From Brachybacterium squillarum M-6-3 (GTDB lineage: Bacteria; Actinomycetota; Actinomycetes; Actinomycetales; Dermabacteraceae): a stretch of 64,000 nt of DNA. The position numbers were made by a program, and so were the translations under genes. This document shows, piece after piece, positions 42,470 through 51,370 of this stretch. The stretch lies in assembly GCF_000225825.1 (NCBI RefSeq), contig NZ_AGBX01000001.1, positions 62,001 to 126,000 on the forward strand, read 5' to 3'. The notes beneath the pieces are model-generated. The model was not told the DNA's origin. It did not search any database and saw only the letters and a list, made by a program, of their open reading frames with translations. Within the stretch, counting starts at the first letter, position 1. Every line of letters begins with the position of its first letter.

Positions 42470-43882
42470 ATGGAAGACCTCGTCCTGACCTGGGAACTCG
42501 GCACGGCAGGCCTGCTCATCCTGGCCGCCTCCGCCGTCGCGTTCCTGCTCGTGCTCATCATGGCGTTCAAGATCCACGCCTTCCTGGCCCTGATGATCAC
42601 CTCGATCGGCACGGCCCTGGCCGCCGGCATCCCGCCGGACCGCCTCGTCGAGGCCCTCGGCGTCGGCTTCTACCCCACCCTCGGCCAGGTGATGATGCTG
42701 GTCGCCCTCGGCGCGATGCTGGGGCGGATGATCGAGGCCTCCGGCGGCGCCCAGGTCCTCGCCGACAGGATGATGGACATCTTCGGCGAGAAGCACGCCG
42801 GCGTCGCCCTGTCCGTGGCCAGCCTGCTGATGGGCTTCCCGATCTTCTTCGACGCCGGTCTCGTGGTGATGATGCCGATCATCTACGCGGTCGCCCGCCG
42901 CACCGGCGCCTCGTTCCTCTCGATCGCCCTGCCCAGCGCCGTCGCCTTCAGCGCGATGCACATCTTCTCCCCGCCCCACCCGGGCCCGGTCGCGGCCACC
43001 GCCACCCTCGGCGCCGACGTCGGCCAGGTGCTCATCGTCGGCCTCGTCTTCGCCGTCATCATCTGGACGATCGTCGCCCCGCTGTCCGGCAAGGTCCTCG
43101 GCGCCCGCCTGCAGCTGCCCGTGCCCGACCTGCTGGACTCGGCCAGCGGCGAGGAGACCGGCTTCGAGTCCTCCCCCAAGGTCGGCACCATCATCGGGCT
43201 GCTCGCCCTGCCGCTGGTGCTGATCCTGCTCAACACCGGCCTGAACACCGTGGCCGCCACCACCGATGATCCCGAGGGCTTCCTCGGCCAGCCCGTGGTC
43301 GCCGCCCTGCGCATGCTCGGCGAGACCCCGGTGGCGCTGCTGATCACCGTGATCGTGTCGATGTTCGTGCTCGGTTGGGGTGCCGGGAAGTCCGGGACCC
43401 TGATCGAGAAGATCGAGGACTCCGCCCTCGGCCCGATCTGCTCCGTGGTGCTCGTGACCGGCGCCGGCGGCATGTTCGGCGGCGTACTGCGCACCACCGG
43501 CATCGGCGAGGCCGTGGCCGACTCCCTGAACCAGGTGGGGCTGCCCGTCATCGTCGCCGCCTACCTGATCGCGCAGATCGTGCGCCTGGCGCAGGGGTCG
43601 GCGACCGTCGCCCTGACCACCGCCGCCTCCCTGATGGCCGCCGTGGTCGCCGCCGGCGACTTCTCCACCTTCCAGGTGATCGCCCTGGTGATGGCGATGT
43701 CCGCGGGCTCCGTCGGCTTCGCGCACGTCAACGACTCCGGCTTCTGGCTGGTCAGCCGCTTCTTCGGGATGAGCATGAAGCAGACCCTGGGCACCTGGAC
43801 CCTGATCCAGGGCGCGATGGGCCTGATCGGCTTCGCCCTGTCGCTGGTGCTGTACGGCATCGCGGGTGCGATCGGCATCTGA
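42470..43882 (+). CDS. GntP-family gluconate:H+ symporter
   Basis: A 470-residue permease with about twelve helices. GntP signatures include HAFLALMITSIGTALAAGIP, GFPIFFDAGLVVMMPIIYAV and the family motif HIFSPPHPGPVAATATLGAD. AGGAGGCTG gives a strong ribosome site, 61 bp after the SDR gene, with which it probably forms a gluconate-use operon. A stem-loop follows. No gluconate kinase is in the window. Confidence 0.93.
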   Translation: MEDLVLTWELGTAGLLILAASAVAFLLVLIMAFKIHAFLALMITSIGTALAAGIPPDRLVEALGVGFYPTLGQVMMLVALGAMLGRMIEASGGAQVLADRMMDIFGEKHAGVALSVASLLMGFPIFFDAGLVVMMPIIYAVARRTGASFLSIALPSAVAFSAMHIFSPPHPGPVAATATLGADVGQVLIVGLVFAVIIWTIVAPLSGKVLGARLQLPVPDLLDSASGEETGFESSPKVGTIIGLLALPLVLILLNTGLNTVAATTDDPEGFLGQPVVAALRMLGETPVALLITVIVSMFVLGWGAGKSGTLIEKIEDSALGPICSVVLVTGAGGMFGGVLRTTGIGEAVADSLNQVGLPVIVAAYLIAQIVRLAQGSATVALTTAASLMAAVVAAGDFSTFQVIALVMAMSAGSVGFAHVNDSGFWLVSRFFGMSMKQTLGTWTLIQGAMGLIGFALSLVLYGIAGAIGI

Positions 43883-43906
43883 CCCGGACCGTTCGCCCTC
43901 ACGACG

Positions 43907-43940
43907 GGAGGCACGCCTATCCTCGGACGGGCGTGCCTCC
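43907..43940 (+). terminator. Terminator hairpin after the GntP gene
   Basis: An 11-bp perfect stem (GGAGGCACGCC and GGCGTGCCTCC) with a 12-nt loop lies 24 bases after the stop codon. Confidence 0.7.
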
Positions 43941-43980
43941 TCCACGTCCCGCCCTTCCACGATCCGAGAGAGAGTCCCCG

Positions 43981-44589
43981 ATGACCCAGCAGTCCTACCC
44001 CGGTTCCCCCTCCCCGCAGCCCGAGCAGCCGGGGCAGCAGCCCGGCGGCCCGGCCTCCGGTGACCAGCAGGCCCCGACCCCGGCCTACAGCTCCCCCGCG
44101 CCGGCCCCGCAGTCCTGGGGCTCGCCCTACGACGCCCCCGCCGCCGGCTACGGCAGTGCCGCGCCTGCGCCGGAGGGGCACCAGATCCCCACCTCGAGCC
44201 CCGGCTTCGCCCCCGTCGCGGACTCCTCCGGCGGCCGCTCGCGGGACGTCGGCTTCTTCGCGGCGATGTTCGACTTCGGCTTCCAGCACTTCATCACCGT
44301 GAAGTTCTCCTCGTTCCTGTACGTGCTGGCCTGGGTCGTGGCGGTGCTGGTGTGGGTGCTGAACATCCTGTTCGGCATCATCTGGGGCTTCGTCCTGGCC
44401 GGCGGCGGCATGTACTACGACGGCCCCTCCTTCACCCCGTGGCCGCTGATCATCGGGATCGTGCTGGGCTGGATCCCTTCGGTGATCGCCATCGTCGCGA
44501 TGCGCCTCGGCCTCGAGTTCTCGGTGGCCACCATCCGCACCGCCCAGAACACGGAGGACCTGGTCTCGCTGCAGAAGGGCTCCCGATGA
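43981..44589 (+). CDS. DUF4282-domain membrane protein
   Basis: The 202-residue protein has a Pro/Gln/Ser-rich N-terminal 90 residues. The DUF4282 domain follows: FFAAMFDFGFQHFITVKFSS, two membrane helices (FLYVLAWVVAVLVWVLNILF and LIIGIVLGWIPSVIAIVAM) and the end SVATIRTAQNTEDLV. The family has no known function. Its stop overlaps the next ATG by four bases. Confidence 0.85.
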   Translation: MTQQSYPGSPSPQPEQPGQQPGGPASGDQQAPTPAYSSPAPAPQSWGSPYDAPAAGYGSAAPAPEGHQIPTSSPGFAPVADSSGGRSRDVGFFAAMFDFGFQHFITVKFSSFLYVLAWVVAVLVWVLNILFGIIWGFVLAGGGMYYDGPSFTPWPLIIGIVLGWIPSVIAIVAMRLGLEFSVATIRTAQNTEDLVSLQKGSR

Positions 44590-45569
44590 GGCTCGCCGTC
44601 GTCGGCAACGGGAAGATCGTCCAGGAGTTCCTGCCGCAGGCCGCGCAGGTGCCCGGCCTGGAGCTGGCCGCGATCGTCGGACGCGAGTCGGCCCGCGCCA
44701 CCCTGGAGGACCTCCGGGAGCGCCACGGCATCGGCGCCGTGTACACCGACTACGCCGCCGCCCTCGCCTACCCGGGCATCGACGCCGTGTGGATCGCCCT
44801 GCCGAACTCTCTCCATCACGCCCACGCGAAGCAGGCCCTCGAGGCCGGCGTCCACGTGATCTGCGAGAAGCCTTTCGTGCTGGCGGAGGAGCAGCTCGCC
44901 GAGCTGCGGACCCTCGCCGAGGAGCGCGGGCTGATCCTGGTCGAGGCCATCACCACGGTGGACCTGCCCGCCTACCGCTGGCTGCAGGAGAACCTCGGCC
45001 GGGTCGGCGACCTGCGGATGATCCAGTGCGAGTACTCGCAGTACTCCTCCCGCTTCGACGCCTTCCGCGAGGGCACCATCGCCCCCGCCTTCGACCCGGC
45101 GCAGGGTGGCGGTGCCCTGATGGACCTCGGTGTCTACACCGTGCACTTCGTGCTGGGCCTGCTCGGCGCCCCGTCGACCGTGCAGTACACGCCGACCATC
45201 GAACGGGGCGTGGACACGTCGGGCGTGCTGACCCTCGGCTACGAGGGCGCGCTCGCGGCGTGCGTGACGGCGAAGGACTCGGGCGGCCCGGCGCGCACGA
45301 AGATCCAGGGCACGGCCGGGGCGCTCGTCGTCGAGGGGCCGCCGAACGTGGTGCCGGGCGTCGACTGGTACCCGAACGGGGCGGAGCCGGAGCGGATCGA
45401 GCTGCCGGTCCCCGCGCATCGCATGATCGAGGAGTTCCGGGCCTTCGTCGCGATCGTCGACGGGGTGGACCTCGCCGAGCGCGATCGGCGCCTGGACCAC
45501 AGCCAGCGGGTGCTCGCGACCACCCTCGCGGCGGCGCGCTCGGCGGGGCTGCGGCTCGGGGAGGGCTGA
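44586..45569 (+). CDS. Gfo/Idh/MocA-family oxidoreductase
   Basis: A 327-residue NAD(P)-dependent dehydrogenase. Its short Rossmann start is MRLAVVGNGKIVQEFLPQA, with CEKPFVLAEEQ holding the catalytic Lys and LMDLGVYTVHFVLGLLG in the substrate domain. It resembles the smaller scyllo-inositol/dihydrodiol dehydrogenase-like branch. The ATG overlaps the DUF4282 stop (ATGA), an unexpected partner for a soluble enzyme. The substrate is unknown. Confidence 0.88.
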   Translation: MRLAVVGNGKIVQEFLPQAAQVPGLELAAIVGRESARATLEDLRERHGIGAVYTDYAAALAYPGIDAVWIALPNSLHHAHAKQALEAGVHVICEKPFVLAEEQLAELRTLAEERGLILVEAITTVDLPAYRWLQENLGRVGDLRMIQCEYSQYSSRFDAFREGTIAPAFDPAQGGGALMDLGVYTVHFVLGLLGAPSTVQYTPTIERGVDTSGVLTLGYEGALAACVTAKDSGGPARTKIQGTAGALVVEGPPNVVPGVDWYPNGAEPERIELPVPAHRMIEEFRAFVAIVDGVDLAERDRRLDHSQRVLATTLAAARSAGLRLGEG

Positions 45570-45597
45570 GCACCGTCGTCGACCCCGTCGGCGGCGG

Positions 45598-46458
45598 TCA
45601 GTCCCGGGCGGGGTGACGGCGTCGGCGTCGGCGCTCGGCCCGGGTGTCGTCGTTGGCGTAGGCGTAGTAGATGCCGATCAGCACGCCGCCGCCGATGAAG
45701 TTGCCGACCAGCGCGATCGCGACGTTCCCGGTGGCGGCGGCGACATCGAGCCCGCCCTGCAGGCCGACGATGAGGAACAGCACCGTGTTCGCCACCGAGT
45801 GCTCGAAGCCGAGGAAGGCGAAGACGAACACCGAGGCGACCATGACCAGGCACTTCGCCAGGTCCTCCTTCACGAAGCCGTTGTAGACCACGAGCATCGC
45901 GATGTTGATCATGAAGTTGCAGAAGATCGCCCGGACCAGCAGGTCGCCCCAGCCGGTCACGCCCTCGCCGATGTACGCGAGCTTGTGTTCGACGGCCAGG
46001 TCCACCTGCTCCCCCACGGCCCCGTCGATGAGGGTCGAGAAGCGCACCAGCACCGCGATGAGCAGACCGCCCAGGGCGTTGCCGAGGTAGCAGAGCCCCA
46101 GCACCCGCAGGGAGTTGCCGAGGCCGGTGCGGTGGTAGTACGCACCGATCGACACGATCATCATGTTGCTGGTGAGCAGCTCGGACTTCGAGTAGTAGAT
46201 GAGGACCAGGGCCGCCCCGAAGACCGCCGCGCCGACCATCGCGCCGACGCGGGCCAGGTCCCCGTTCCCGACCTCGGCGAAGCCCGCGATGATCGCGTAG
46301 TTCGTGAGGTACATGGTGCCGATGATGATCCCGGCCATCGCCGCCCGCATCAGGTAGACACGGATCAGGGCGCCGCTCATCTGGGTCTTCGTGTCCAGAG
46401 CCTCCAGCGCCGTGGAGATGAAGACCTTGCCCGGGAACAGGGTGCTCGGATCCGCCAT
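45598..46458 (-). CDS. Formate/nitrite (FNT) transporter family channel
   Basis: A 286-residue pentameric-type anion channel with six helices. FNT signatures are AAMAGIIIGTMYLTNY, the conserved asparagine region AIFCNFMINIAMLVV and FLGFEHSVANTVLFLIVGLQ with the gating His. Transport of formate, nitrite or related acids is likely; sequence alone does not decide which. The ATG at 46458 was preferred over 46500 by family length. It fits the anaerobic genes at the right end of the window. Confidence 0.88.
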   Translation of the reverse strand: MADPSTLFPGKVFISTALEALDTKTQMSGALIRVYLMRAAMAGIIIGTMYLTNYAIIAGFAEVGNGDLARVGAMVGAAVFGAALVLIYYSKSELLTSNMMIVSIGAYYHRTGLGNSLRVLGLCYLGNALGGLLIAVLVRFSTLIDGAVGEQVDLAVEHKLAYIGEGVTGWGDLLVRAIFCNFMINIAMLVVYNGFVKEDLAKCLVMVASVFVFAFLGFEHSVANTVLFLIVGLQGGLDVAAATGNVAIALVGNFIGGGVLIGIYYAYANDDTRAERRRRRRHPARD

Positions 46459-46533
46459 GGTCCATAGAGTCCCACGGCGCCGCGGCCGCGTCCCGGCCAA
46501 AGGGCCCCTTGTGGGAGGCGGGCGTCAGGGACA

Positions 46534-46539
46534 TAGGGT
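46534..46539 (+). promoter_or_regulatory. Predicted leaderless -10 of pncA
   Basis: TAGGGT is six bases before the ATG at 46546, with no ribosome site between. Confidence 0.45.
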
Positions 46540-46545
46540 CGGGTC

Positions 46546-47124
46546 ATGGCACGGGCACTGCTGATCGTGGACATCCAGAACGACTTCACCGAGGGCGGGG
46601 CGCTCGGCGTCGAGGGCGGCGGGGACGTCGCCCGAGGCGTGAGCGCCCACCTCGCCGCGCGGGTCGCGGACTACAGGGCGATCGTCGCCTCCCGTGACTG
46701 GCACGAGGCCGAGGGTGACAACGGCGGCCACTTCGCCGCCGGGGAGCCGGATTTCCGCACCACCTGGCCGGTGCACTGCGTGCAGGGCACGCCGGGCGCC
46801 GAGTACCACCCGGACCTGGACCTCGCCGCCGTGACCCATCACGTCCGCAAGGGACAGGGAGTGCCGGCGTACTCGCTGTTCGAGGGCACCGCGGAGGACG
46901 GCTCCTCCCCCGGGCAACTGCTGCGGGGGCTCGGCGTGCTGGAGGTCGACGTGGTCGGCATCGCGACCGATCACTGCGTGCGGGCGACGGTGATGGATGC
47001 CGCCGAGCTCGGCTTCCGGGTGCGCGTGCTGACCGACCTGGTGGCCGGCGTGGCCCCGGGGACGACGGATGCCGCGCTCGCGGAGATGGCCCACGCCGGG
47101 GCGGAGCTGGTGGCCTCGGAATAG
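46546..47124 (+). CDS. pncA: PncA, nicotinamidase
   Basis: An isochorismatase-fold amidase that converts nicotinamide to nicotinic acid for NAD salvage. Of its 192 residues, the triad is Asp9 (LIVDIQNDF), Lys102 (HVRKGQG) and Cys144 (ATDHCVRAT). The metal site begins with Asp51 and His53 (SRDWHEA). All expected residues are present. Confidence 0.94.
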   Translation: MARALLIVDIQNDFTEGGALGVEGGGDVARGVSAHLAARVADYRAIVASRDWHEAEGDNGGHFAAGEPDFRTTWPVHCVQGTPGAEYHPDLDLAAVTHHVRKGQGVPAYSLFEGTAEDGSSPGQLLRGLGVLEVDVVGIATDHCVRATVMDAAELGFRVRVLTDLVAGVAPGTTDAALAEMAHAGAELVASE

Positions 47125-47602
47125 GGACTGCTCGGGGACCTCGGCAGCAGCGATCCTTCCACCCTTGGAGGCCGATCCCCGCGCACAGGCCCTCCCCGTT
47201 CGTCCTCCCAGCTCGTGCCGTCGCCAGGCCGCCGCGTGCTGCGGACCTCGACTCCGTGGCACACCCGCCGCCCCCTTCCTGTTGCCACGCGACCGGACGT
47301 CACCGCCGGGGGTTCGCAACGCCCGTCTCTCTCTCTCCGTGACCCACCCTGCTCCGGCGCGACTCTGCGTCGCGCGCCCGATCGCACTCCCGGGAACCCC
47401 GGATACGCACCGTCGAGCTGAGCCCTGCCCCCGACCCTGTGTGCCCCACCCGAGATCTGGCGCCACGTCTTGCCCGAGTTGTCCCCAAGAGGTGCCGGGG
47501 GTGTTGTTTGTCTGATCCGTTCCGTAGACTCGATGCATCGAACACGTGTTCGATGTATGAATGGTCCGCGCAGGCCACAGGCTCGGGAAGGGGGCGAGGT
47601 TC
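47125..47602 (+). other. Gene-free region with the HNH-gene promoter at its right end
   Basis: No credible gene is found. The first 380 bases show nothing recognisable. At the right end TAGACT (47525-47530) is a likely -10 element with TTGTTT about 15 bases before it, followed by the SOS box. Confidence 0.5.
47536..47555. promoter_or_regulatory. LexA SOS box upstream of the DUF222/HNH gene
   Basis: A perfect 20-bp palindrome contains TCGAACACGTGTTCGA, an exact match to the actinobacterial SOS consensus TCGAAC-N4-GTTCGA. It begins five bases after the -10 element, so bound LexA would block transcription start. DNA damage should therefore induce the gene. Confidence 0.85.
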
Positions 47603-49522
47603 ATGGGTGACGACGATCTGGAGACGCGCGGCACCGGGATGCTGTTCGCGATGCCCGAGATGGCCGCTCGCGATTCCCCTCCCTCGATCGTCGACCCGTC
47701 CCCGCACCAATCCCTTCTACCTCAACCATCGTCCCCGTCCCCGTCCCCACCCCCTGCCCCGTCCACGGCGCTCGCCTCCCACGCCTCTGCCCTGCCTTCT
47801 GGCGCGGGCTCCGGCTGCCCGGCGCTGTCGCGGCGGTTGCGGGGTCGTGGTGGGAGTCGTGCGCCGGTGGGGTCGGTGGCGGGTCCGCGGGTGCGGGAGT
47901 CGCTCCCGGCGCGGGTGGAGGTCGAGGAGGACTCCCGGGCAGCACGGCTGCTGGGGGAGGTGTGGGACCACGCCGCGATGGAGTCCCGCGCCCATGCCCG
48001 GCAGCTCCGCCGGGTGATCGCCCTGTCCGAGGACCTGTGTGAGGGTCCCGTCGGGGAGGGCCGGGAGTCGTTCGACCGCGAGGCGTGCGAGTACGCGCTC
48101 GCGCAGGCCCTGCGCTCCACCATCGGCCATGCCGGCTACCTCCTGGAAGAAGCCCTCCGCACCACCCAGTGCTTCCCTGCCTGCCTGGGCCTGATGGAGA
48201 CCGGGGAGCTTCCCCTGCGGTGGATGCGCCGCGTCCTCCGCGTCTCCGGCGCCCTGTCCGAGACCACCCAGCAGGCCCTCGACAAGACCGTCGGAGGGTG
48301 GGATCTGCGCATCGGGGAGGACTCCTTCCGCCGTCGCCTGTCCCTGACCATCCGCCACCTCCGCGACCTCGACGACCAGGCAGAACCCCCTGCCGTCCCG
48401 GAGCGGTCGGTCACGATCGGCACCCCGGACCAGGACGACGGCACCGCCTGCCTGTTCGTCCAAGGACCAGCCCCGGAGATCCTCGCCCTCGGCCACCGCC
48501 TGGACGCCGCGGCCCGCGCGATCCGCACCCGGCAACGCGAGCACCTCGCCCACCCCGACCAGGGCCCGGTGCCCTTCGACGACGGCACCATCGAGACCAG
48601 CGGGGAGGTGATGACGCTGGGCCGGTTGCGCTACGAGGTCCTCACCCGCAGCATGCTCGACACCGGTGGCATCGAGGTGCCCGCGGAGCGGTTCCGGCTG
48701 AACGTCACCGTCCCCGCCCTCACCCTGCTCGGTCTCTCCGAGGCGCCGGGGATGCTGGATGGCATCATCCCGATCCCCGCGGCGATGGCTCGTGATCTCG
48801 CGGCCGGGGAACCGACCTGGTACCGGGTCCTGACCGACCCGGCGGAGGGGACGTTCCTGCCGTTGCCCGCGCAGCGATACCAGCCCACAGCGCGGATGCT
48901 GGAGCACCTCCGCCTGCGCAACCCGGTGTGCGCGGTGCCCGGCTGCACCAGGGGTGTGCGGCATGGTGCGGAGGCCGACCACATCACGGAGTACGACCAC
49001 GAGCATCCCGAGCTGGGTGGACTCACCGAGGTGGAGAACCTCCACCTGCTGTGCACCCGCCACCACCAGATGAAGACCGCCGGGACACTCCGCCCCCACC
49101 GCGACACCCCCACCAGCCCCCGCGAGACCGGCACCACGACCTGGTGGATCCCCCGCCCCACCGGGACATGCAGCCCGAGCAGCCCCGTCACCCCGGCCAC
49201 GGTCCGCGACGACACCGACCTCATGACCCCGGACACCATCCGTGACCTCGAGACCCCATGGGGCACCTACCTCCACCGCACCACCCGGCCAGACGCCGAC
49301 CCGGAGAACGCCCCGGACACCCAAGCGACGGCCGCTCCATCAGGAACCACCTGTACCGGCCCCGCCGGCAACGGAGAGCCCGCGCCCATCAATCGCCGAG
49401 CAGCCATCACCGGGAAACACTCATCCGGCGCTCGCCACGGAACGGGGAGCGGTCCCGGCGACCCGCCCGGTCCCCGAGCTGGCACCGGCCCTCCCCTGGG
49501 GACGGACCCACCACCCTTCTGA
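47603..49522 (+). CDS. DUF222 / HNH endonuclease-domain protein (13E12 type)
   Basis: The 639-residue protein has a disordered N-terminus, then the all-helical DUF222 region (about 100-420). A C-terminal HNH module follows near residue 445: the zinc-knuckle CAVPGCTRGVRHGAEADHI, HPELGGLTEVENLHLLC and TRHHQ. A Pro/Thr-rich tail ends it. The 13E12 family is abundant in actinobacteria and some members are SOS-induced; their activity is not settled. The ATG at 47603 follows a GGGGGCGAGG ribosome site. Confidence 0.88.
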   Translation: MGDDDLETRGTGMLFAMPEMAARDSPPSIVDPSPHQSLLPQPSSPSPSPPPAPSTALASHASALPSGAGSGCPALSRRLRGRGGSRAPVGSVAGPRVRESLPARVEVEEDSRAARLLGEVWDHAAMESRAHARQLRRVIALSEDLCEGPVGEGRESFDREACEYALAQALRSTIGHAGYLLEEALRTTQCFPACLGLMETGELPLRWMRRVLRVSGALSETTQQALDKTVGGWDLRIGEDSFRRRLSLTIRHLRDLDDQAEPPAVPERSVTIGTPDQDDGTACLFVQGPAPEILALGHRLDAAARAIRTRQREHLAHPDQGPVPFDDGTIETSGEVMTLGRLRYEVLTRSMLDTGGIEVPAERFRLNVTVPALTLLGLSEAPGMLDGIIPIPAAMARDLAAGEPTWYRVLTDPAEGTFLPLPAQRYQPTARMLEHLRLRNPVCAVPGCTRGVRHGAEADHITEYDHEHPELGGLTEVENLHLLCTRHHQMKTAGTLRPHRDTPTSPRETGTTTWWIPRPTGTCSPSSPVTPATVRDDTDLMTPDTIRDLETPWGTYLHRTTRPDADPENAPDTQATAAPSGTTCTGPAGNGEPAPINRRAAITGKHSSGARHGTGSGPGDPPGPRAGTGPPLGTDPPPF

Positions 49523-49706
49523 CCGCCACCTTTCCAGCCGACTCCCGCGCACTGCGCCACGATCCCCACTCTGCCGAGAGGCCGCCACCCTGGTGACGGC
49601 TCTCTCGGCACGTGCAGGGTCAGGCGCGTCCGGAGCCGCGCAGCCGTCCGCCATGTCCCACGGCCGCGTGAGCACGGGCTCAGTTCTCTGCGAGGTGGAT
49701 TCGGCG

Positions 49707-50224
49707 TCAGCCACGAAGGTTGGCGAACGGGAGGCGACCGTGCGCGCGGACGAACGCACCGAGCATCTCCGACTCGATCTCCTCCGGATCCCGGTCCGTC
49801 ACCTCACGCCAGGCGACCAGCAGTTCTGCACTGTCGCGAAGCTGCCAGACGTACCGACCTCCCAGTGCCCCACAGGGTCCCCGGCACCGAAACCACGGTA
49901 CTCGTCCAGGCGCTTCCGGAGCCCGCGTCTCCCCCGGCGACCGCCCGAGGCCTTCCCGATGTACGCCACCGGGCTGTCGGCCACCCATTGGGCATCCAGA
50001 CGGTCGACCGGGACGCTCGGATCCCGCCCCTGGAAACGTCCCGCCGGACTCTCCGACAGGAACTCCGGTGACTCCGCAGACACCCTCACGACCACATAGA
50101 CACCGGGGCCTCTCGGCACCTCGACATCGGGAAGGTCGGCGAAGGGGACGAAGCCACGGAATCCCTCGTTCCGGAGCGCTGACCACGGCTCGAGTCCCCC
50201 GGCGACACGGTGGAAGACACCCAT
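49707..50224 (-). pseudogene. GIY-YIG-like gene with a one-base frameshift
   Basis: From ATG 50224 (behind GGGGAGGGGCGAGG) the frame reads [14 protein letters not shown], then [20 protein letters not shown] and [10 protein letters not shown], a GIY-YIG-like core. It continues to [15 protein letters not shown], where it shifts. The following frame gives [20 protein letters not shown], then EEIESEMLGAFVRAHGRLPF to a stop at 49707. Restoring one G in the GGG run at about 49861-49864 rebuilds a continuous protein of roughly 170 residues. A sequencing error or a recent mutation are both possible. Confidence 0.7.
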
Positions 50225-50244
50225 GCCCTCGCCCCTCCCCACGG

Positions 50245-50317
50245 TGGGCCCCGTGGGGATCGAACCCACGACCCGCGGATTAAAAGTCCGATGCTCTGCC
50301 AACTGAGCTAGAGGCCC
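50245..50317 (-). tRNA. tRNA-Lys (anticodon TTT)
   Basis: A 73-nt cloverleaf on the minus strand. The acceptor GGGCCTC pairs with GGGGCCC, and the D-arm is GCTC AGTTGGCA GAGC. The anticodon loop is CTTTTAA (anticodon TTT), and the T-arm is GTGGG TTCGATC CCCAC. The discriminator is A and CCA is not encoded. The frameshifted GIY-YIG-like gene starts 21 bases downstream on the same strand. Confidence 0.96.
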
Positions 50318-50497
50318 CTGCCCGCCAGCGCGAGCCCGACCATCCTAGCGGCGGCGCGGCGACCTCCGTGCCCGTGCCGGAGGGCTGGGGAGCACCGTCC
50401 CTGCACGGCAGAGGGAGCGCTGGCAGGACCGTGGCCTTCGGAGGCGCCTGCCCCGGCACGCTCCGGACCTGCCACGCTCGACGCCCCTGGAACGCCG

Positions 50498-50531
50498 ACG
50501 CGGCGGCACCCCGCCAGGGATGCCGCCGCGT
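50498..50531 (-). terminator. Terminator hairpin after the Pro/Gln-rich membrane protein
   Basis: An 11-bp perfect stem (ACGCGGCGGCA and its complement) with a 12-nt loop lies 15 bases after the stop codon at 50546. Confidence 0.65.
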
Positions 50532-50545
50532 GGAGAACGGGAGGC

Positions 50546-51211
50546 TCAGGCGTTCTTCCGCCGCTGGACCACCAGCAGGATGATGCCGATGACCAGCAGG
50601 ACGAAGCCGAGGAACCCCCCGAACAGGCCCAGCAGGACGCCGCCGAGGGTGCCGAGGATGCCGCCCACACTGGGCGGCGGGCCGATCGCGACGGCCTCGC
50701 CGTAGCAGTCGATCATGTAGTCCCCGGAAGTGTCCACGGTGAAGTCGTCGAAGGACGTCCAGGCCTGGCCGTCCGCGGTGACCGTGTAGCTCGTCGTGCT
50801 GTCGCCCAGCTCGATCTGTCCGGGCCCGGAGATGTTGCAGGACGGGGGCGTGGCGCCCTCGGGGGCGTAGGCGATGAGCTGCTGCCCCTCCTCCGCGGTG
50901 AAGGTGCCCGAGCCGGTCGAGAAGGTCTCCACCGATTCCATGCTGCCGGCGGTGTTCAGCGCGCCGACGACCGTCACGATGATCCCGACGACGACGCTGA
51001 GCGCCAGGATCACCGCACCCACGATGATGAGGATCTTCGGGGCCTTGGACTTCTTCTTCGACGGGGCGGACTGGCCACCCTGCGGCGGCATGCCGGGCTG
51101 CTGCCCGTAGGCCGGCGGCTGCGAGAAGCCGGGCTGCTGCGGGGATCCGGGCTGCGGCTGCTGCGGGGGCTGGGACCCGCTGCCCGGGGCGCCGGGGTAA
51201 GGACTGCTCAT
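50546..51211 (-). CDS. Uncharacterised Pro/Gln-rich two-helix membrane protein
   Basis: A 221-residue protein. The first 55 residues are Pro/Gln/Gly-rich and end in a Lys-rich stop (PSKKKSKAPK). A membrane helix follows (ILIIVGAVILALSVVVGIIV), then a beta-rich outer domain (SGTFTAEEGQQL, and YTVTADGQAWTSFDDFTVDT with one cysteine pair). A final hydrophobic helix ends in a basic tail. This domain order recurs in actinobacterial hypothetical proteins, and no function is known. Confidence 0.65.
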   Translation of the reverse strand: MSSPYPGAPGSGSQPPQQPQPGSPQQPGFSQPPAYGQQPGMPPQGGQSAPSKKKSKAPKILIIVGAVILALSVVVGIIVTVVGALNTAGSMESVETFSTGSGTFTAEEGQQLIAYAPEGATPPSCNISGPGQIELGDSTTSYTVTADGQAWTSFDDFTVDTSGDYMIDCYGEAVAIGPPPSVGGILGTLGGVLLGLFGGFLGFVLLVIGIILLVVQRRKNA

Positions 51212-51358
51212 GAGGAGGCTCCTGGGATCGTCGAGGGATGGTCGGAGGAGGCCGACGGAATGACCGTATAACGCACATCACACCCGGTGGTGGCGCCGTC
51301 CGCGGTCGATACCCGACCGTGACGCCAGGTCACCCAGCACCTCGACCGGGCGCTCTCC

Positions 51359-51364
51359 TATGAT
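51359..51364 (+). promoter_or_regulatory. Predicted leaderless -10 of yigZ
   Basis: TATGAT, close to the ideal -10, lies six bases before the ATG at 51371, with no ribosome site. Confidence 0.5.
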
Positions 51365-51370
51365 CGGTCC

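Noticed and set aside
47603-49522. HNH gene as part of a restriction-modification system or intron homing element
   Set aside because: No methyltransferase, specificity gene or intron structure adjoins it; DUF222 places it in the 13E12 family.
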